A stretch of DNA of 64,000 bases from Luscinia megarhynchos (GCA_034336665.1 JAPFBE010000003.1:34136360-34200359), one strand, 5' to 3'; counted from the first letter of the stretch, positions 25,323-39,228 are shown. The notes: a model not told the origin generated them from the letters alone. Program-made: numbers and translations.

Positions 25323-28300
25323 TTGCAATATATCAAAAGATCTTGACTTTAGATATTTCAGAAGTGGGCCATGAGCTTTCCTTTCTGCTTTATGATGCAG
25401 AAAATTTTCTTCTTTGGACTGAAGAAATTTTCAAGAAATTGAAAGTTTAGCTGTGAAGGCTCAATCTTTGCATTTAACCCGAACTGGTCAGTCTCATAAT
25501 ACAGAAATCTCATCCTGCACAGGTCAGCCTGGGAATTCAACTGTCTTTGTGAAGAACTTGGAGTGAAGAATTCTGATACTATTACAATTTTATCCTCTTT
25601 GTCCTCTTACTTACTGTCACAGTAAGACTCTAACTGCATCTCTTCATACTTATTCTCCCTATTTAATATCTAATACCTCTTTCATACATTATATACACAT
25701 AACAGTTATAAATCATAAGAAAATATCTTCTGGTCCCCAAGTATGGATGATCAATAATAGCTTGAAATTAAAAAAACATTCAAAGATATTTTAAAAAGAA
25801 TGAAGGTAGCAATTAAAGTTGGCAAATTTACTTCAAGTGAATTTCAATTAATTTTATTAGAACTTTATTAAAAGAAGTATGATTTGAAAAGAGTATTCTC
25901 AAAGAGAATAAAGAATATATGAAAGTGGCAGGGCTGTCCCTCTTCCATCACTGACAGCACATGACACTTCACAAACTTTCTCCATGGCTGAGTATTCGAA
26001 CTGCCTTTCCCTTTGGAAACACATCCTTCATCAAAGTTTTGTTTAGCTGTTGGGGTGAAACTGTTGTTGGGGGGAAAAAGAGAAGTTCTCAGTTTTATTC
26101 AGATTTAGAGGAAACTAATTTTTTTACGTGGTGGGTGTTGCTGAAATAGTCTTAGCATGAGGAATCCAGGTTAGTGTGACCTAATTTATAAAGAGATAAG
26201 TTTCCAAAAGATTTAGTAGTCCAGCTCAGAAGAGGCTTTTTTGGCCTCTCTAACCTATTTTCTAAAATTTTATTAATTTTTAAATGTAATATTTTAAATT
26301 TATTTTTAAACTTCTGCACCATTCTCCTGCAAAGATTTCTTTTTTCTTATTAAAGTTTAGTTCTGTTCCGAACTGCCACTTTCTATGCAAAGCATTGTTT
26401 CTCCCACGTCAAATTATAGCTCTTCTTCCTGTTATTGCAATTTCACCCAATTTTCCCACAGGATCATTCTTTAGCCTGGAGTTCCTCCCCAGCTATATTT
26501 CTGTAAATATGGTCATCTGTGTAGCTGTTTCTTAAAACTCCAGTAAAATATATTCTGCCTTCCTTAATTTTCTCCTAGGTGTTCTTGGTCAAACAATCAC
26601 CCATTTTTCCCCTTCAATCTAAGTAATGCTTCATAAAAAATAAATAGAATCCAGTTTCTTAAAATAAATATCTCATAGTAGGAAAATTTGGGAGTTCCTG
26701 ACTCATTTTGCAAGTGCTCTCTGGCCTTCAAAAAGCAGAAACTTCATCATCTGTTCTGCTGGGCCTTTGGCAAAGTTGCAAACTACTCCCCTGTAGATTA
26801 CGAGTGGGCTAAGAAATACATGAGATCTAGTACAGTAGGTTCAAATTTGCAAATTCAGCCTGAGGTTTAGAAGATTTCTTGCAAAGGACCTCAGCAAAAT
26901 TAGAAAGGACACAACCTAGATAAGTTGGCAAAGTCTGTGCAAATCTTTGATTGTTGTCATAAGTGCATTGGCGGCTGACACAGGACAAAAACCCAGTCAC
27001 CTGGTAAATGAGTCATGTGTAAACTTTATCTGGGCACAGCACAAACATTCTGTGGGCAAATACCAGGTTTTGGACTTGGCACCGCAGATGCTAACGAGCT
27101 TTCTCTTCTTTCTCGGCAAGCATGGAAGGCTGAGAAATATCACTTTGGCTTTTAGTCCTCATCTCTTGCATCTGACACAAGAGAAACTCAATTTTGCTTG
27201 CTAGAAGGGGGTTTGCTTCACACTTGTGCCTGCAGTCCTTGAGAAATTACTGTAGCAGTGAGGAGCTCAGTGCAGTGCTTTCCCCCTCTCCCCTCATCAT
27301 TTCTGTATTTGCTTTGTACAGGCATCAGGGGAGAAGTATGGAGTGGGGCTACTCCTTTTGCACACTAAACACCAGAATATCTTAAAAATTCTTGGTTCTC
27401 TTTTCTTTGAAGAAATAGATTTTAAGAGGAAAGAGGATAAGCCAGAGTAGAGACGGAAATGAAAATGTCATTGGTACAGAGAAAATGGGGTGAGAATGGG
27501 GACAAGAATTGTGTTTTCCTGTGTTCTGTCTAACCATTAAAAATCTAAGCTACAAAAGGTGAGTAAACAAGAGCAAAAATCCATTCATTTTGCCTAATTA
27601 GTTCACCCATCTCATTAATGCTGCTATATGCATTATTGCAGCTATTAATCTATTAATGACACCATTCTTATTGTAAAGTCACACTTGTTACATAGCCTTC
27701 AGGGAAAATCTTAAATGCTCTTATTTAAAAGGTTAATCAGGGAACTTACTGAGTTCAATTGGGGTGTGTACAAGAGGAAGAAAAAAATTAGCAGTGGGCT
27801 TTATAAATTTGACAACTTTACTGATATTCCTGTGTTCCTCCTAAGTGCTACAGCCTATCACTCCCAGGAATAGGGAAACAGCCAGCAAATATAAGATAGT
27901 TACCAAATCACAATATTGGTGAGGTTTTAAGTCTCAGGAGATGTCTGCTGGGTGCCAGGCACTGTCACAAACACAGACTGATCTGACTGCTTGTGCAGGT
28001 CCAGAAGTGTGCCTTACCCTTATTTAACAGGGCTGCTCAACTCACCTGGCTCCCAGCCCTGTAATGCATCCTTCTCATATGAAACCCTCTGCTATGGAGG
28101 TGTGGAGGACTCACATGTTATCTCTCCAAGCACAGGACACCTGTAATCATCAGAAAACTTCCTGGTGCCATTAGTTCAGCACCTGTGCTGCAGGCCAGCA
28201 ATAGCTCTTCTGTACAGAGCTCAGCTTGCCCGTGCATGGTTTGCTAGGAAATGCTGACATTGGGAAGAGTGGGCAGTATTTGTACAGAGTGCTGTTATCT

Positions 28301-30613
28301 TGGTTAAGAGCAATAATATCTTCATGTTTCTGCAGAGTGAGAATAAGGACTCATTTCCTTGCAAAATTATTTAGAATGTGTGTGCCTCTGTGAATTGAAT
28401 CAAGGAAATTGCTGAAATACAGAAAATCCTGCCTTTCCCCAGACATTTTTCACCCATATCAGTCATTGGCTTTGGTTCATAAAAGGAGTCTCAAAGAGGC
28501 CCACAGGCAAAAGGGAAGACATCCCCCTCACTCAGGGGCTGGAAAAGGAGAAAGAGGAATAACAGAGACATCATGGTAGGAATGCCTAATGCCAAATACC
28601 ACAAATGAATTTTGGCCCTCACCACGTATATTTTACTGGTAAAAATAACAATTTTTTACCTGCAGCAACACTCCCCTTCCAGCACAGACCCTGCTGGGCA
28701 GCTGGAGCAGGGCTCTGCTCCCTGTGCCCTGCCAGCCACAGCTACACCAGGGCTGCTTCAGACACAAGGTGGGGGAACATATGCCAGTCTGCAAAAGGCT
28801 ATTAGACTGTCTCAGCAGGACGTGAAACACAGAGTGAGCAGTAGTAAGTCCTGCCACACATCAACAGATAGAGTTTCAGGCTAGATCACAAAGTGCAAAT
28901 AACAGATTTTCTTCCCTTTTCAGCATTTCTATACGTGCTTCTCCGAACATTCATGCATTGCCCTGACATTATGTATCAAAAGCAAGCACTCACTGAAGAT
29001 GAGCATTTTATTTATACTGTAAGCACCCTTTAGTTTACATGAGTACATTTAATGAGCCATCAGAAAATCCACAGCATTCTAAGACTGCTTTTCACATAAG
29101 CTAAGAGGCTACATTATTTTATTACTAATCCCTACTCCATCTGTTGACAAACTCAAGCTGAGGAATGCATCAGAAATGAGGAAGCATTCTTCCCTCTTGT
29201 TCCCTTTCTAAAAACCTAATAGTGCCAACTTGACCCATCAGGAGATTGGGGGCTTCTACTTCTGTAAGTCACCCCCCAGAGTCTATGGGGATGGATTTAC
29301 TAGTGGAGCAAATCACCAGCCAGCATAAGCAAAGGTGGCAGAATTATGCCATAAACAATCTGTGCAAGTGTCTCTATTGGGGGGCATATGATTGCTAAAT
29401 ACCATATTAATGGTGGTGGTTTGGAACTGACAGCAAGTTATGCTTTTTTAAGGCTGAATCTATCCAGGTTAAGCTCTCTAAATTGTTACTTCTACATGGT
29501 CTTTTGCTTCTTGCTCAGTATTTTTCAGAGTATTTTCTTTTCAGAAATTGAGGAAGGAGGAATCTCTGGTGATGGTGAACAATCTCTGTGTCTGCTCCTG
29601 GCCTGTGTAACTACTGTGGTGGCTCTGGCTGTAATTGAGGTGACTTCTATTTTCAGCAGAATGCTCCCTCTTTTATGGAATTCAATGATACTAAGAGAGC
29701 ACTTTATGACCATCATAGATCTCTAGGTGCTCCTTCACAGAATCATGCTCTAGGAAGTATCCTCTTTCTGTTAGGGTCACTGTGCTTGCCAGTTTTAGTG
29801 TCAGCTGTGCCCAATAAGTACAACCCAAATAGTTCTCACACAGTGTCTTATCCACCAGAAACAACCCCAGTGGAGCTGTTTACCCTGACTTGTTTTACTC
29901 ACAGGGAGTCAGAGTAAGCACAAGCCATGCCATTGCTCTGTTTTATAGAACAGTAGATTTCATGTGGTTAAAACACCTCAGCAGTCCAGGATCTGTCTTG
30001 AAGGCACTGCACAATAGGCAACAAAGGCTGCAGCTCAGCACACCCATTAGATCATCATAAGCCAGCAACTGCATGAAGAAAAAATCCAAACAAAAGCAAC
30101 CTAGCCACTCCTTCCTGTCCACAAATTAGCTTTTGCATTTTCCTGGCACAAATATTTAAGTGGGTACTTGGTAAGTCAAAATGAGGAGATGCCCAGACTG
30201 ATTTGCTCTAGGAAGTTTGCTTTCAGCCAGATTGGCACTCTGGTCCAGTTCAATAAGCAGTTATAGAAATGGACATGCTGACTTAAATTATTCATCAAAC
30301 AATAGATTTTAAAAACCCCAAAACATTCTGATGTCAGTAGATTAAAATTCACCAAATAGAAATTCACATTGCCATATCTAGGACGTGTGAATGGAATGTA
30401 TTGAAGACTATGAAAATATAAAGCATGATGTGCACTCATCTGTAATTGCAGTCAGTGTTGTGACTGGGGACCTGCTCCTAGCAGGGAAAATGGCAGTGAC
30501 AGCTCAGAATGAGGTTACTGCCTGACGTGCTGATTATCTCCCACAGTTTGATTTGAGAGGAAAAGTTAGTCACTAACCAGGAACCAAGGGTGCTCACAGC
30601 CCCATCCACTGGT
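25323..30613. other. AT-rich non-coding DNA, no gene seen
   Basis: No exon, RNA or further transposon was recognised. Frames include one of 112 codons (29388-29726, +) that is hydrophobic, of mixed composition and without a family resemblance. A candidate regulatory block at 27590-27680 is listed separately. A GC-richer stretch at 27,930-28,260 and another at 28,670-28,770 carry no identifiable feature. Confidence 0.65.
27590..27680. promoter_or_regulatory. Hairpin-like cluster of ATTAAT homeodomain words (candidate conserved enhancer)
   Basis: The palindrome CTAATTAG lies at 27594-27601. ATTAATGCTGC (27614-27624) is followed after 13 bp by GCAGC-T-ATTAAT (27638-27649), an 11-bp inverted repeat broken only by one extra T. 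A further ATTAATGAC follows directly. The 90 bp thus hold four TAAT-type homeodomain cores and a TATGCAT word in the loop. This texture is common in vertebrate conserved non-coding elements near developmental genes. The motifs are observed; conservation and function are inferred. Confidence 0.35.
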
Positions 30614-31166
30614 TCTTGTGGTTTAACCCCATCCAGCAACTCAGTCCCACCCATCCACTCCCCACTCCCCTCCTCATGGGATGGGAAGAGAATTAGAAAG
30701 GTAAAAATGAGAAAACTCACAGGATGAGATATTTTAATAAGGAATTTAAAAGCTGCATGCACACGTGAAGCAAATAAGGAACTCATTCACTGCTTCCCAT
30801 GGGCAGGCAGGTGTTCAGTGGTCTCTAGGAATGCCATGCTCCATCACATCAAAGAGTGACTTGGGAAGACAAATGCCCCCACTCTGAACACCTGCCCCCT
30901 TCCTCCTATTCCCCCTTTTTATATCTGAACATGGTGCTATATGGCTATGGGACACCCCTCTGCTCAGCTGGGGTCCAGCTCCTTGTGCACCCGCAGCCTC
31001 CTCGCTGTGGGGATGGGGTGAGAGGCAGAAAAGGCCTTGGCTCTGTGTGAGCACTGCCCAGCATAACTAAACCAGCCCATGGCTATCACTGCTGAATAAG
31101 CTGAATACAGAGCCCAATAACAGCTACTGTGAGCAAAATTAACTCTACACAGCCAAAACCAGCACA
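30614..31166 (-). mobile_element. Solo LTR of an avian endogenous retrovirus, diverged
   Basis: About 550 bp match, in order, the landmarks I know from a common avian ERV LTR, shown here as its reverse complement. They are TGGTTTAACCCC near 30,619; GGGAAGA-AGAATTAG-AAGG-TAAAA-TGAGAAAACTC near 30,680-30,720; CTTCCCATGGGCAGGCAGGT near 30,794; the GACTTGGGAAGACAAATGCC block near 30,857; the GAGAGGCAGAAAAGGCCTTG block near 31,020; and AGCCAAAACCAGCACA at the end. The sense strand is minus: it would carry a TATAAAA box (30917-30923) and an ATTAAA polyadenylation-type hexamer (30733-30738), in the right order. No gag, pol or env sequence adjoins it, so it is a solo LTR left by recombination. I could not find a clean target-site duplication, and the 5' few bases are degraded. 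The class (ERVL or ERVK type) is not settled by eye. Confidence 0.85.
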
Positions 31167-31988
31167 CTCTGCAAGGCTCCCAAGTGACTCCCTGTGGAGG
31201 TAGTGCCTTGTCTGGGGAGAAATAACACGTGCTGCACAGTCTGACTAATGGACTACCAGGGGATTCAGAAGGCTGATCTTGTTGTGGAGCCTTTTACTGT
31301 TCCCATGGGACATTTTTGCCCATAACCACTGCCAGCAGCCCTGGGCTGTGGCTAAGGAGAGGCGTGCCCTTCAGGGATGTGTGCAGGTAGAATCCTGTGA
31401 GCACCAGGACTGTGGGTTCAGCCCTTGTCTCCTTGATATTCAGGGATCAAGATTTTGGACTCATCTATTCTGGGTCAGCCACAATTGGGTCTTGCTAACA
31501 TCTTCCATAATAGTTATTTTTTACCATTGTTTCCTGCTGCCAAAACTGTGAGTGGAAATACCAACTGTGCCCTTCCACGTTATTTTGTTTCCCTCTCTCT
31601 TCCCTGTTGATTTAATGTCAGCTCCTTTCTTTGTTCCCTTCCCAAAGAAGCTAATTCTTTCCTCCAATCTCCTTGGCAGCACAAAGCAATGCTGCCCAGT
31701 GGTTTCACAAACCTTTCCAGCACACGACTCCTTCCCCTGCTGCCTTCCCCAGTGCTGTGTGTGGCAGCTCACAGAAAAGAAAAGGCACTTCCCTTTTATC
31801 ATACACCATGGATATGTCACCACAGGACCCAGATGACTAAACTGATGAGAAAAGTGCAGCAGTGACTGCCCAGAAAAATTTGGTATAATGCTGCTTGAAG
31901 AGCAGGGGCCAAACTAAGCATTAAACATGAAAGTGCATATAAAAGCCTGCAGCCTCTTAAGAGTATAATTTATAAAACTGCCATTTTC

Positions 31989-32044
31989 ATGAAAATTTCC
32001 TTCTCTATGAAAATTTCCCTTTAATGAAAATTTCTCTTTTTATA
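31989..32044. repeat. Three-copy degenerate tandem repeat, 17-18 bp unit
   Basis: The motif ATGAAAATTTCC followed by a T-rich filler starts at 31989, 32007 and 32024, giving spacings of 18 and 17 bp. The third copy reads ATGAAAATTTCT. It is a small minisatellite-like array. Confidence 0.85.
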
Positions 32045-32416
32045 GGGCATTCCTTCTGTTGTGGCTTAAGTTTAGTGACATTTCCTAAAGCTAATCTTAG
32101 CAAACAATTTACAGTGAGCAATTTTACTTAATTTCACTTCTGTGCTGTGTGGAGCAGTTGGGCCAAGGTCCAAAGAGCACTTAGAGGCTTCCAGAGGCAT
32201 GTGAGTGAAACTCACACACCTGAGTGATCCCAAATATTCCACTTACCTCACTAAGGTATCCTAGAAACCCACCTGAGATACCAAAGCATTGCATATACAA
32301 TTGAAACACTGCATTTGCACTCTACCCAGAAGAATTGGGGATTTTTTTTTGCATGAGCTAAGCAAGTACACAGTGGCATTCTAGGGTGACTTTCTGGTTC
32401 TGGGACTAAGTTTTCC

Positions 32417-32435
32417 TTTTTTTTTTTTTTTTTTT
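32417..32435. repeat. T19 homopolymer
   Basis: Nineteen T residues preceded by TTTTCC. A mononucleotide repeat with no recognisable element attached. Confidence 0.9.
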
Positions 32436-35400
32436 GATTATTCATCACTCAAAGCACTATCTCTTGTCTTGTGTCACATCCAGAAAAACACTTATGCTTC
32501 TCACATCATAGTATACTGTGAAGAGCTCTGCTCCAGGATTTGGGATGCCTGGCTACTTAACTGTAACCACAATCTCAACCAGTAGGAATGTTTCCTATGA
32601 GAAGATATTTAGAACAAGGAACATCTTCTTGCCCCCACTGGAGTCTGGTTATTTTGAAAAAAGTGTCCTATGTCTGGAATAAGAAGAGCTGAGGACTGAG
32701 GAAGAGCCTAAATAACAGATAAGACACTCAGCTAAGAATTAAAACAGCTTACCTGGGTTTTACTTAAAGCCCCACATCTCAGCCACCACCACCCATTTCA
32801 CAAATCAATTAACTCCATTTTCCCTGCAACCCAATCCCTGCCTGGGAACAAAAAAACCCAAAAACCCAATCAGCAAACCCTTATGGAAAAGCTGAAACAA
32901 GGAGAAGTTTTAATAACTGGAAGTGGCACTGTAAAATTGGAGCACTTTAGAAATACTAATGAAGGGTTTCAGTAAGCATAGCACCTGCAGAAGAATGATC
33001 ACGTCTCATGCTGGTAAAATCTCCGTGGATTTTCCCAGGAGACCAAGGCAGCTGGCATTCTACTCCAATCATTTTAAGCAAGATGCTTTCAGAAGGGAAA
33101 TGAAAAATAGCTTCTTTAATTGAAACTATAGGGGTGGAGATGATTTTTTCCTAATTAGGCAAGCTGTTATTTGGTAAATGTTTAATATTTATATACTTTA
33201 TATACTTTAGATACAGAAATATGTGCTACAGTAGATTATCTAATCATCCCTCTTGGTTATCTCTTGTACATAATTTATACATTTATGTATTTGAAATTTC
33301 TAGTATAATCAGAATAAAAGGAGTTTTCGTTATGCTTCTGCAGTGTTTCATACAGCATATGCAAGGGTTCACAGCAGAAGTGGTGTCATACAAACCAAAC
33401 CCAAGAAAGGCAGCATACTGTGGCATATGACACATTCAGCACTGATACTCAAAAAGATTACAAGGTCCTACTCACTTCTTCAGTTGTGGGTTGCATCAGA
33501 AACTTGATTCCTTGCAATAATAAACATAGCAAGTCATCAGAGAAAGAGCTGTACGTTGTTATTTTTATCAGCTCTGCTTTGTACACTGCTTAGGTCTTTC
33601 TTGCAAAACCAGAACAACAGCTAGTTGTTGGAGGAGCAAGAATCATTTGAGCTGCATTCAGGGAAAATCTTAGTGATAGGAGGTCAGTGCATACATATGT
33701 AGATATTTTGAGAATCTGCATGCAATGTACATATTTTGGGAAAATGTTGTATAGTAGTAGGGATCCACTTACATAAAGATAGTTCCTCATAGAAACGATG
33801 CTGCAGAAATCAAGATGAATCAGTGTTTAAATACCCCTTGTTTGTACTGTGCTTTTTAAGTATTAGTCACTGATGTGTCCTTCACTAACCATTGCAGCCA
33901 TTCTTACGTACAGGAAGGTAATTATTTTGCAGCATTGTGAAAGGTTAAAATGAAAACCAGAGACTTGCACGGCACAGTCCAGTGCCAATGAATTTCATAG
34001 AGAGAAGCCTGCATTAGGGCAGGAAAACATATAGGAATTAGTAGGACTTAAAGGGAGCAGGAGGAATAAACAGCCAAGTAAGTGTCTGCAAAGAAGTGTA
34101 CATTGCACAAAGTTAAAGGCCCATATTGAATTCAAGAGTAATTAATTTCCCTATGGCCCTATGGAGAATTTAGGATACTGAAGTCAGAGAAGGTGTCTTC
34201 TTTCCGTGAATATTGGAAAGGTGAATGTCCTAGACATAAATCCTTTTTTACCTGCTTTTTTTCCACCTACCATTTTCTCTGCCTCCAGCCAGCCACACAG
34301 GTATTAATTGACAGGCAAAGTGGAAATGTTATGGCCTTTTCACTCTCTAACACCCATTTCTACATTGGTGTGTTACATATATTCCAGGTAATACAACATA
34401 AGCATAGATAACACCTTTCCCCTTTCCAAGTCACCACTGAGGCTGGTCATGGTCCTTTTCAGAACTGGACCCAGTTTCTGTAGGCAGAGTTTAAGTCTTC
34501 ACTGTCTGGCAGACTTTATTATAAAGCAGGACTGCCTGTTCTGCCAGTGGCAGTATCTCCAGAAACCTTTCCAGGAACATTATCTGCAACACAGAAAGTA
34601 AACCTGCTCAGGCTCAAGGCACAGATTTGGTTATTAGCATGCAATATTGAAGAAGTGATAATGAGAAACTGTAGGTTGGGTAGCGATTATTTTCTAGTAC
34701 TGCTAATTAGGGATCTTAGTAAACAAATGTCATCAAGCTTCCTGCTAAACACATTTCCTTAAAAATTATTTTTCAAAGATAAGATTGTGTAGCTCGTTTT
34801 GTCCAAATATGAAGGAGGCTGTACAAGTTTGTTTTCTATGTAATTATAACATGTTTTTAATGCAAATAAATATACTAATCTCCTATGATTTTATGGAATC
34901 ATAGTTTCATCCATTGACAGTTGGTGAGCAGCACAACATCATAGTGGAACAGTGCAGTGCATTGTAAAATCCCAAAGCTATAAGTGGTCAAGTCTTGTTT
35001 GCTTCAAATTTATATAAGTAATTCAATCTTTCTGAAAAACATCTATCACAGTCAGAAGCCAGTTGTCTCCATATATAATGTTTTTGGGTTTACATTGTCT
35101 ATTTATTAATTTTAACAGTCTAAAGCAAATGTCTTCCATATAAAAAAAAGTATTAATTTTGCATTATGTGTGTATTAATATTTATTAATTTTTAGACACA
35201 ATTAAATTTTTTGGCATAGACTAGTATTTTCTGTATATATAAAATTCAGTGCAGTAAACCAGAGTATATTATAAGTAAATTATGTATTCATATTTAAGAA
35301 GTAATCTCTTGTCTTTTCTGAATAAAACTCAAAAGGCATATTCAATGCATAGCTGATATTAATCTTGTGATTTCCCATAAGATTTTAGTACAAGTGTGTC

Positions 35401-38400
35401 TTAGCTCAGTTAATAATTCACGTTCCCTTGGGTTTCTGGGATGAGTTGTTTCATAATTGAAAAAATGCAGATGAGCTTAACAACAAACAGCAAGTACAGG
35501 TGCTGCATTTTCATAATTCTTTAGGAAAGACTATCACATTAAACAAAGAACAAGGGCTTCAGTTTTATCCAAGTAGCTAATCTCCATAATCCATCCATTC
35601 AGTTTATCTCCTCTCTATAAATTAAAACAGACAATAACTGGGCACAAGGTTTTTAGTGCTACAGGGTAGATGAAAAAAATGTATCAATTTAAAGATATTA
35701 TTCACAAATTTTATTTTCTCAAGTTTTTAATTTAATGTCATGCAGAAAATTACAGAAACTAAATATGTTTGTTTAGAGATTAGTTCAGTTACTGGTTTTC
35801 TTGTTAAAAGGTAGGTGCTGTCACTCCTAAAGTTTGCAGTGAAGGACAGAGTTACCCTCACTTAAACAGCCAGGAATTCCAGTTTAATACAACATCCTTT
35901 ATTGATGCTGTCATCAACAAGATGCTCAAACAAATTTCAGAGAAGTAATTGGATTAATTTATACACCATAATAATGGTAATAAAAGTAATAACAATAAAG
36001 ATTTTAAGTAAAAGGCATAAACAGAGAAAGAATGAAAACTGCAAGTCACCAACTGGTTACTTACTTTATGATTTAACACAAATGTTTTTACTGGCATTGC
36101 CTGCCTTTCCTCAGTTCCTTTTCTGAAGAGCTGTCGGGCCACAGAGCACCACTGCCAGATATTTCATATCAGATTGTGGAGCTGCTGTTTATAAGCAAAT
36201 CTGTAATTACCAGCATCTTTCTGATTTCATGGAGAAAGAGTGACAAGTCTTACAAAGTAAGTAAAGATATAAATCCTATTTATAGCCTCACATAATTTTA
36301 AGCCAGGATTCTGGTTTATTTCCATAGTTGAGATCCTTATCAATTTTGCAATCCTATTCTCTCTAAATACAAAAGGAGAAATATGTTGAAATAGGCTTAA
36401 TGAAGTAAAGTCAGTAAGGAATCTGAGGCCATGCCTATACTAGAAAGTTTTAGTAGCAGTGTTATTTCTGACATCTATTTTCTGAGTATATCTATTTAAT
36501 ATTCTTTGAAAATACCTGCTTTCAAAACATTTTATTCACCTGTGTACTACACAACCATAGAAATCACATAAGCTTAGAATAAATAGTTTACTGTGCAGAA
36601 GAGAGTCATCCCTTGTTACTCATAAAGCTCTGTGCCTTGAAAAATGGTGGCATGTCAACATTACTTCCAGGGAATTGTGAGATCTTGTGCTCTATTCCCC
36701 ACCACACCATGATCTCCACTTTTCCTTTTCTGTATCATTTTAGAAAGTCCTGCTGCTTTACACCAAATAATTTTCTCAGTGCCAGTCTGTCACATCGTTG
36801 CTGTGTTCATGGGTGAGTCAACAGTGAGGGCACTCCTGACATTTTCAACCCTACACTACCTGACATTGTCAAGCTGTGAAACTTTAACTATTACCTTGGA
36901 GGTTTTCTGTCATGTTACATCCTACTGATCAATCAAGATCCTAAATTTTCAGATTACTTAAGTCCTGTAACTACCTGGCAGTCATGCTACAGACTTTTAG
37001 TACTGAGATGGCAAAATAAATATTTTGTAAAAGATGCAACCAAGTGGAAGCAAAAAGATGCCCATTGCTGTCAGGGAGTAGGTGAGCAGTTTACAATTGG
37101 TTAATCCTTGAAAACTGGTGAAAAGTTGAGAGGCAATTGGAATCACTCCAGCAGAAATTCTGCTTCTGGACAGAAAACAATCAAAAATGAGTAGTGTCAT
37201 ATAAGATGGAAAATTCTAAAATCTGATACCAGGACTTTCACCAGGTGGAGTAAAAAGGTAGAGACTGTCCCTACTTCCTGCTGGTATTGTTTTTTGCACT
37301 ATGTAAGTGTTCACTGCACGGGGTGGAGACAGACATTATCCCAAAGGTAGAATGTCAGACTCTCCCTGTGAGGATCTTAACCTCCAACTTTGAGTCACAC
37401 ATGGCTTTTTTTGAAGTTACAGGGGAAAGTCACAGCCATTATCTGCTGAGGCCAGGAAGAACCAGGATTGGAGTGATCAAATGTAATAGAAAAACAGAAG
37501 CCTCAGAACTATTCTGAGAATAATTAATACTATGTCCTAAAGATGTGAAACTAGAGTTTCACAACTGACTGCAAACTATGGAAAAGAGAATGAGTTTCTG
37601 CCACATATGCAGATAATTTGCTTCCACTAATTTATTTTTTTTCTCTCTGTAGTTGCCATAGCTTTGCAGTGAAAATGGTTAATCAACATATAGTGTGGAA
37701 ACATCAGAATGTAATTTTCACCAAATGAACATAAAAGGGTTTAAAAACTTGTTCTCAAAACTATTATTTTAATAGAAATTGCAGAACCTGCAATTGAATT
37801 TTTGTTAAATAATTCAAGTAAATGGAATGAAACATTGAGCACTTTGAGTAGTTATTCCAGGTTTCATGACACATTCTTCCAAAATTATGCTTATAATTAT
37901 ATTTAAAAAAAAATTCAAGACTTTTCATAATAGCTTATATTTTTGATAGATACAAAGAAAAGGTTTCAATGTTTTCATGTTTCAATCTTTGTTAAGAGAG
38001 GCTTTCTAGTGAATCCTTTATTCTAATGAAACTCTTGCAGAAATGAGGGAGAAATATAAAAACACATGATTTGGCTAGACCACTGTTTAGCTAAGTAACT
38101 GGAAAACAAAATAAATATTCAGCAGCATTTTCCCTACAGCTCAGGTGCTGGTGTACACACCACTTGTACCTGGGGGGGTCTCCATGGAAGTCACTAGGTA
38201 CATCCTGTCTTGTACTCAAGGCAGCAAAACAAACCACTACAGGAGAAAATGTGGCACACTTATGTCACAGAGTAAGAGGAACAAGGCAAAGGAAAATGTA
38301 GAATAGAGGGAGATGCTCACATTCTAATTTCTGTAACTGCTGTGTCACCATGGCAGCATGAACAATAGGCAGGTGCTCTCAATTAAGGAAATACTGCTGC

Positions 38401-39228
38401 CTGAGACAGGGGTGTATCTAAAATACTGAAGATAAGTACTTGCAAGCATTCCTATACTTGAAACAGTTCAGAATAAACTTGAAGAGGAGTTTAGATTGCT
38501 TTATTCACCAGCAATGCTTTGAACTTGATCCTGAAAGAAGCTCCACAGACTAAGACTTTTACTGGGAAGCTGCAGATGTATACCTCGAGCATGGTGATGT
38601 GGTGTAGGTTTCTGCAGTGTAGTCATTAATGATTCTGATAAAACTGATAGCAAACTGTATTTGCCACAGGAACTACTGCTTTCTTCTTCAATGCTGAGGA
38701 AATTTTTCAGGTTAGCAGGCTGGGAAGGTATATCTCTGTATCTCTAACACAATGCAATATTGTGCAGAGAAAACCAAGCTGAACCAGCCACTTCCTCATA
38801 GAAGCCAAGGAAAAAAAGGAGCAAATGTGTCTGTCTCAAACACAGACAGCCAGATAGCTGTGGAGCCAAGCAAGCATTGCTGGTGACAGCACACTGTGAC
38901 AAAGAACAGGATGTGGCTGAAGAAGGAGGCCATACAGAGGTAGGGCAGCACTTTTCTGGGACAAACATCCTTGTTCTGGCCCCTGGAGAGGACCACAGCA
39001 CAGTACAGTGCAAGCACAGAAATGAGGTCAAAAGTGGCTACAGGGGCATCAACATCATCAATAATCCCAAGACTTCTCTGACTCATTTCCAGAAATGTCT
39101 AGAAGAACAAATTGTACATGATAATTAATTTGCATAGACAGAAAGAAACTTTTCTTCAGGATGGAGAAACTTATTAATAAAAATGTACAAAGCCCAAGGG
39201 TTGTTTCCAAGACCCTGAACACTCCAGC

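Larger units (their letters stand above)
31167..39228. other. AT-rich non-coding DNA, no gene seen
   Basis: No gene or RNA was recognised. Frames on both strands at 31,270-31,840 (90-100 codons) lie in a less AT-rich stretch and oppose each other. Two overlapping minus frames at 38744-39086 encode hydrophobic peptides, discussed among the findings. Small repeats are listed separately. Confidence 0.6.

Noticed and set aside
29388..29726. 112-codon plus-strand frame
   Set aside because: Mixed hydrophobic translation without recognisable domain, and a minus frame overlaps it. Best explained as chance.
29735..29760. TCACAGAATCATG word resembling a CR1 end
   Set aside because: The match stops after a dozen bases; chance similarity.
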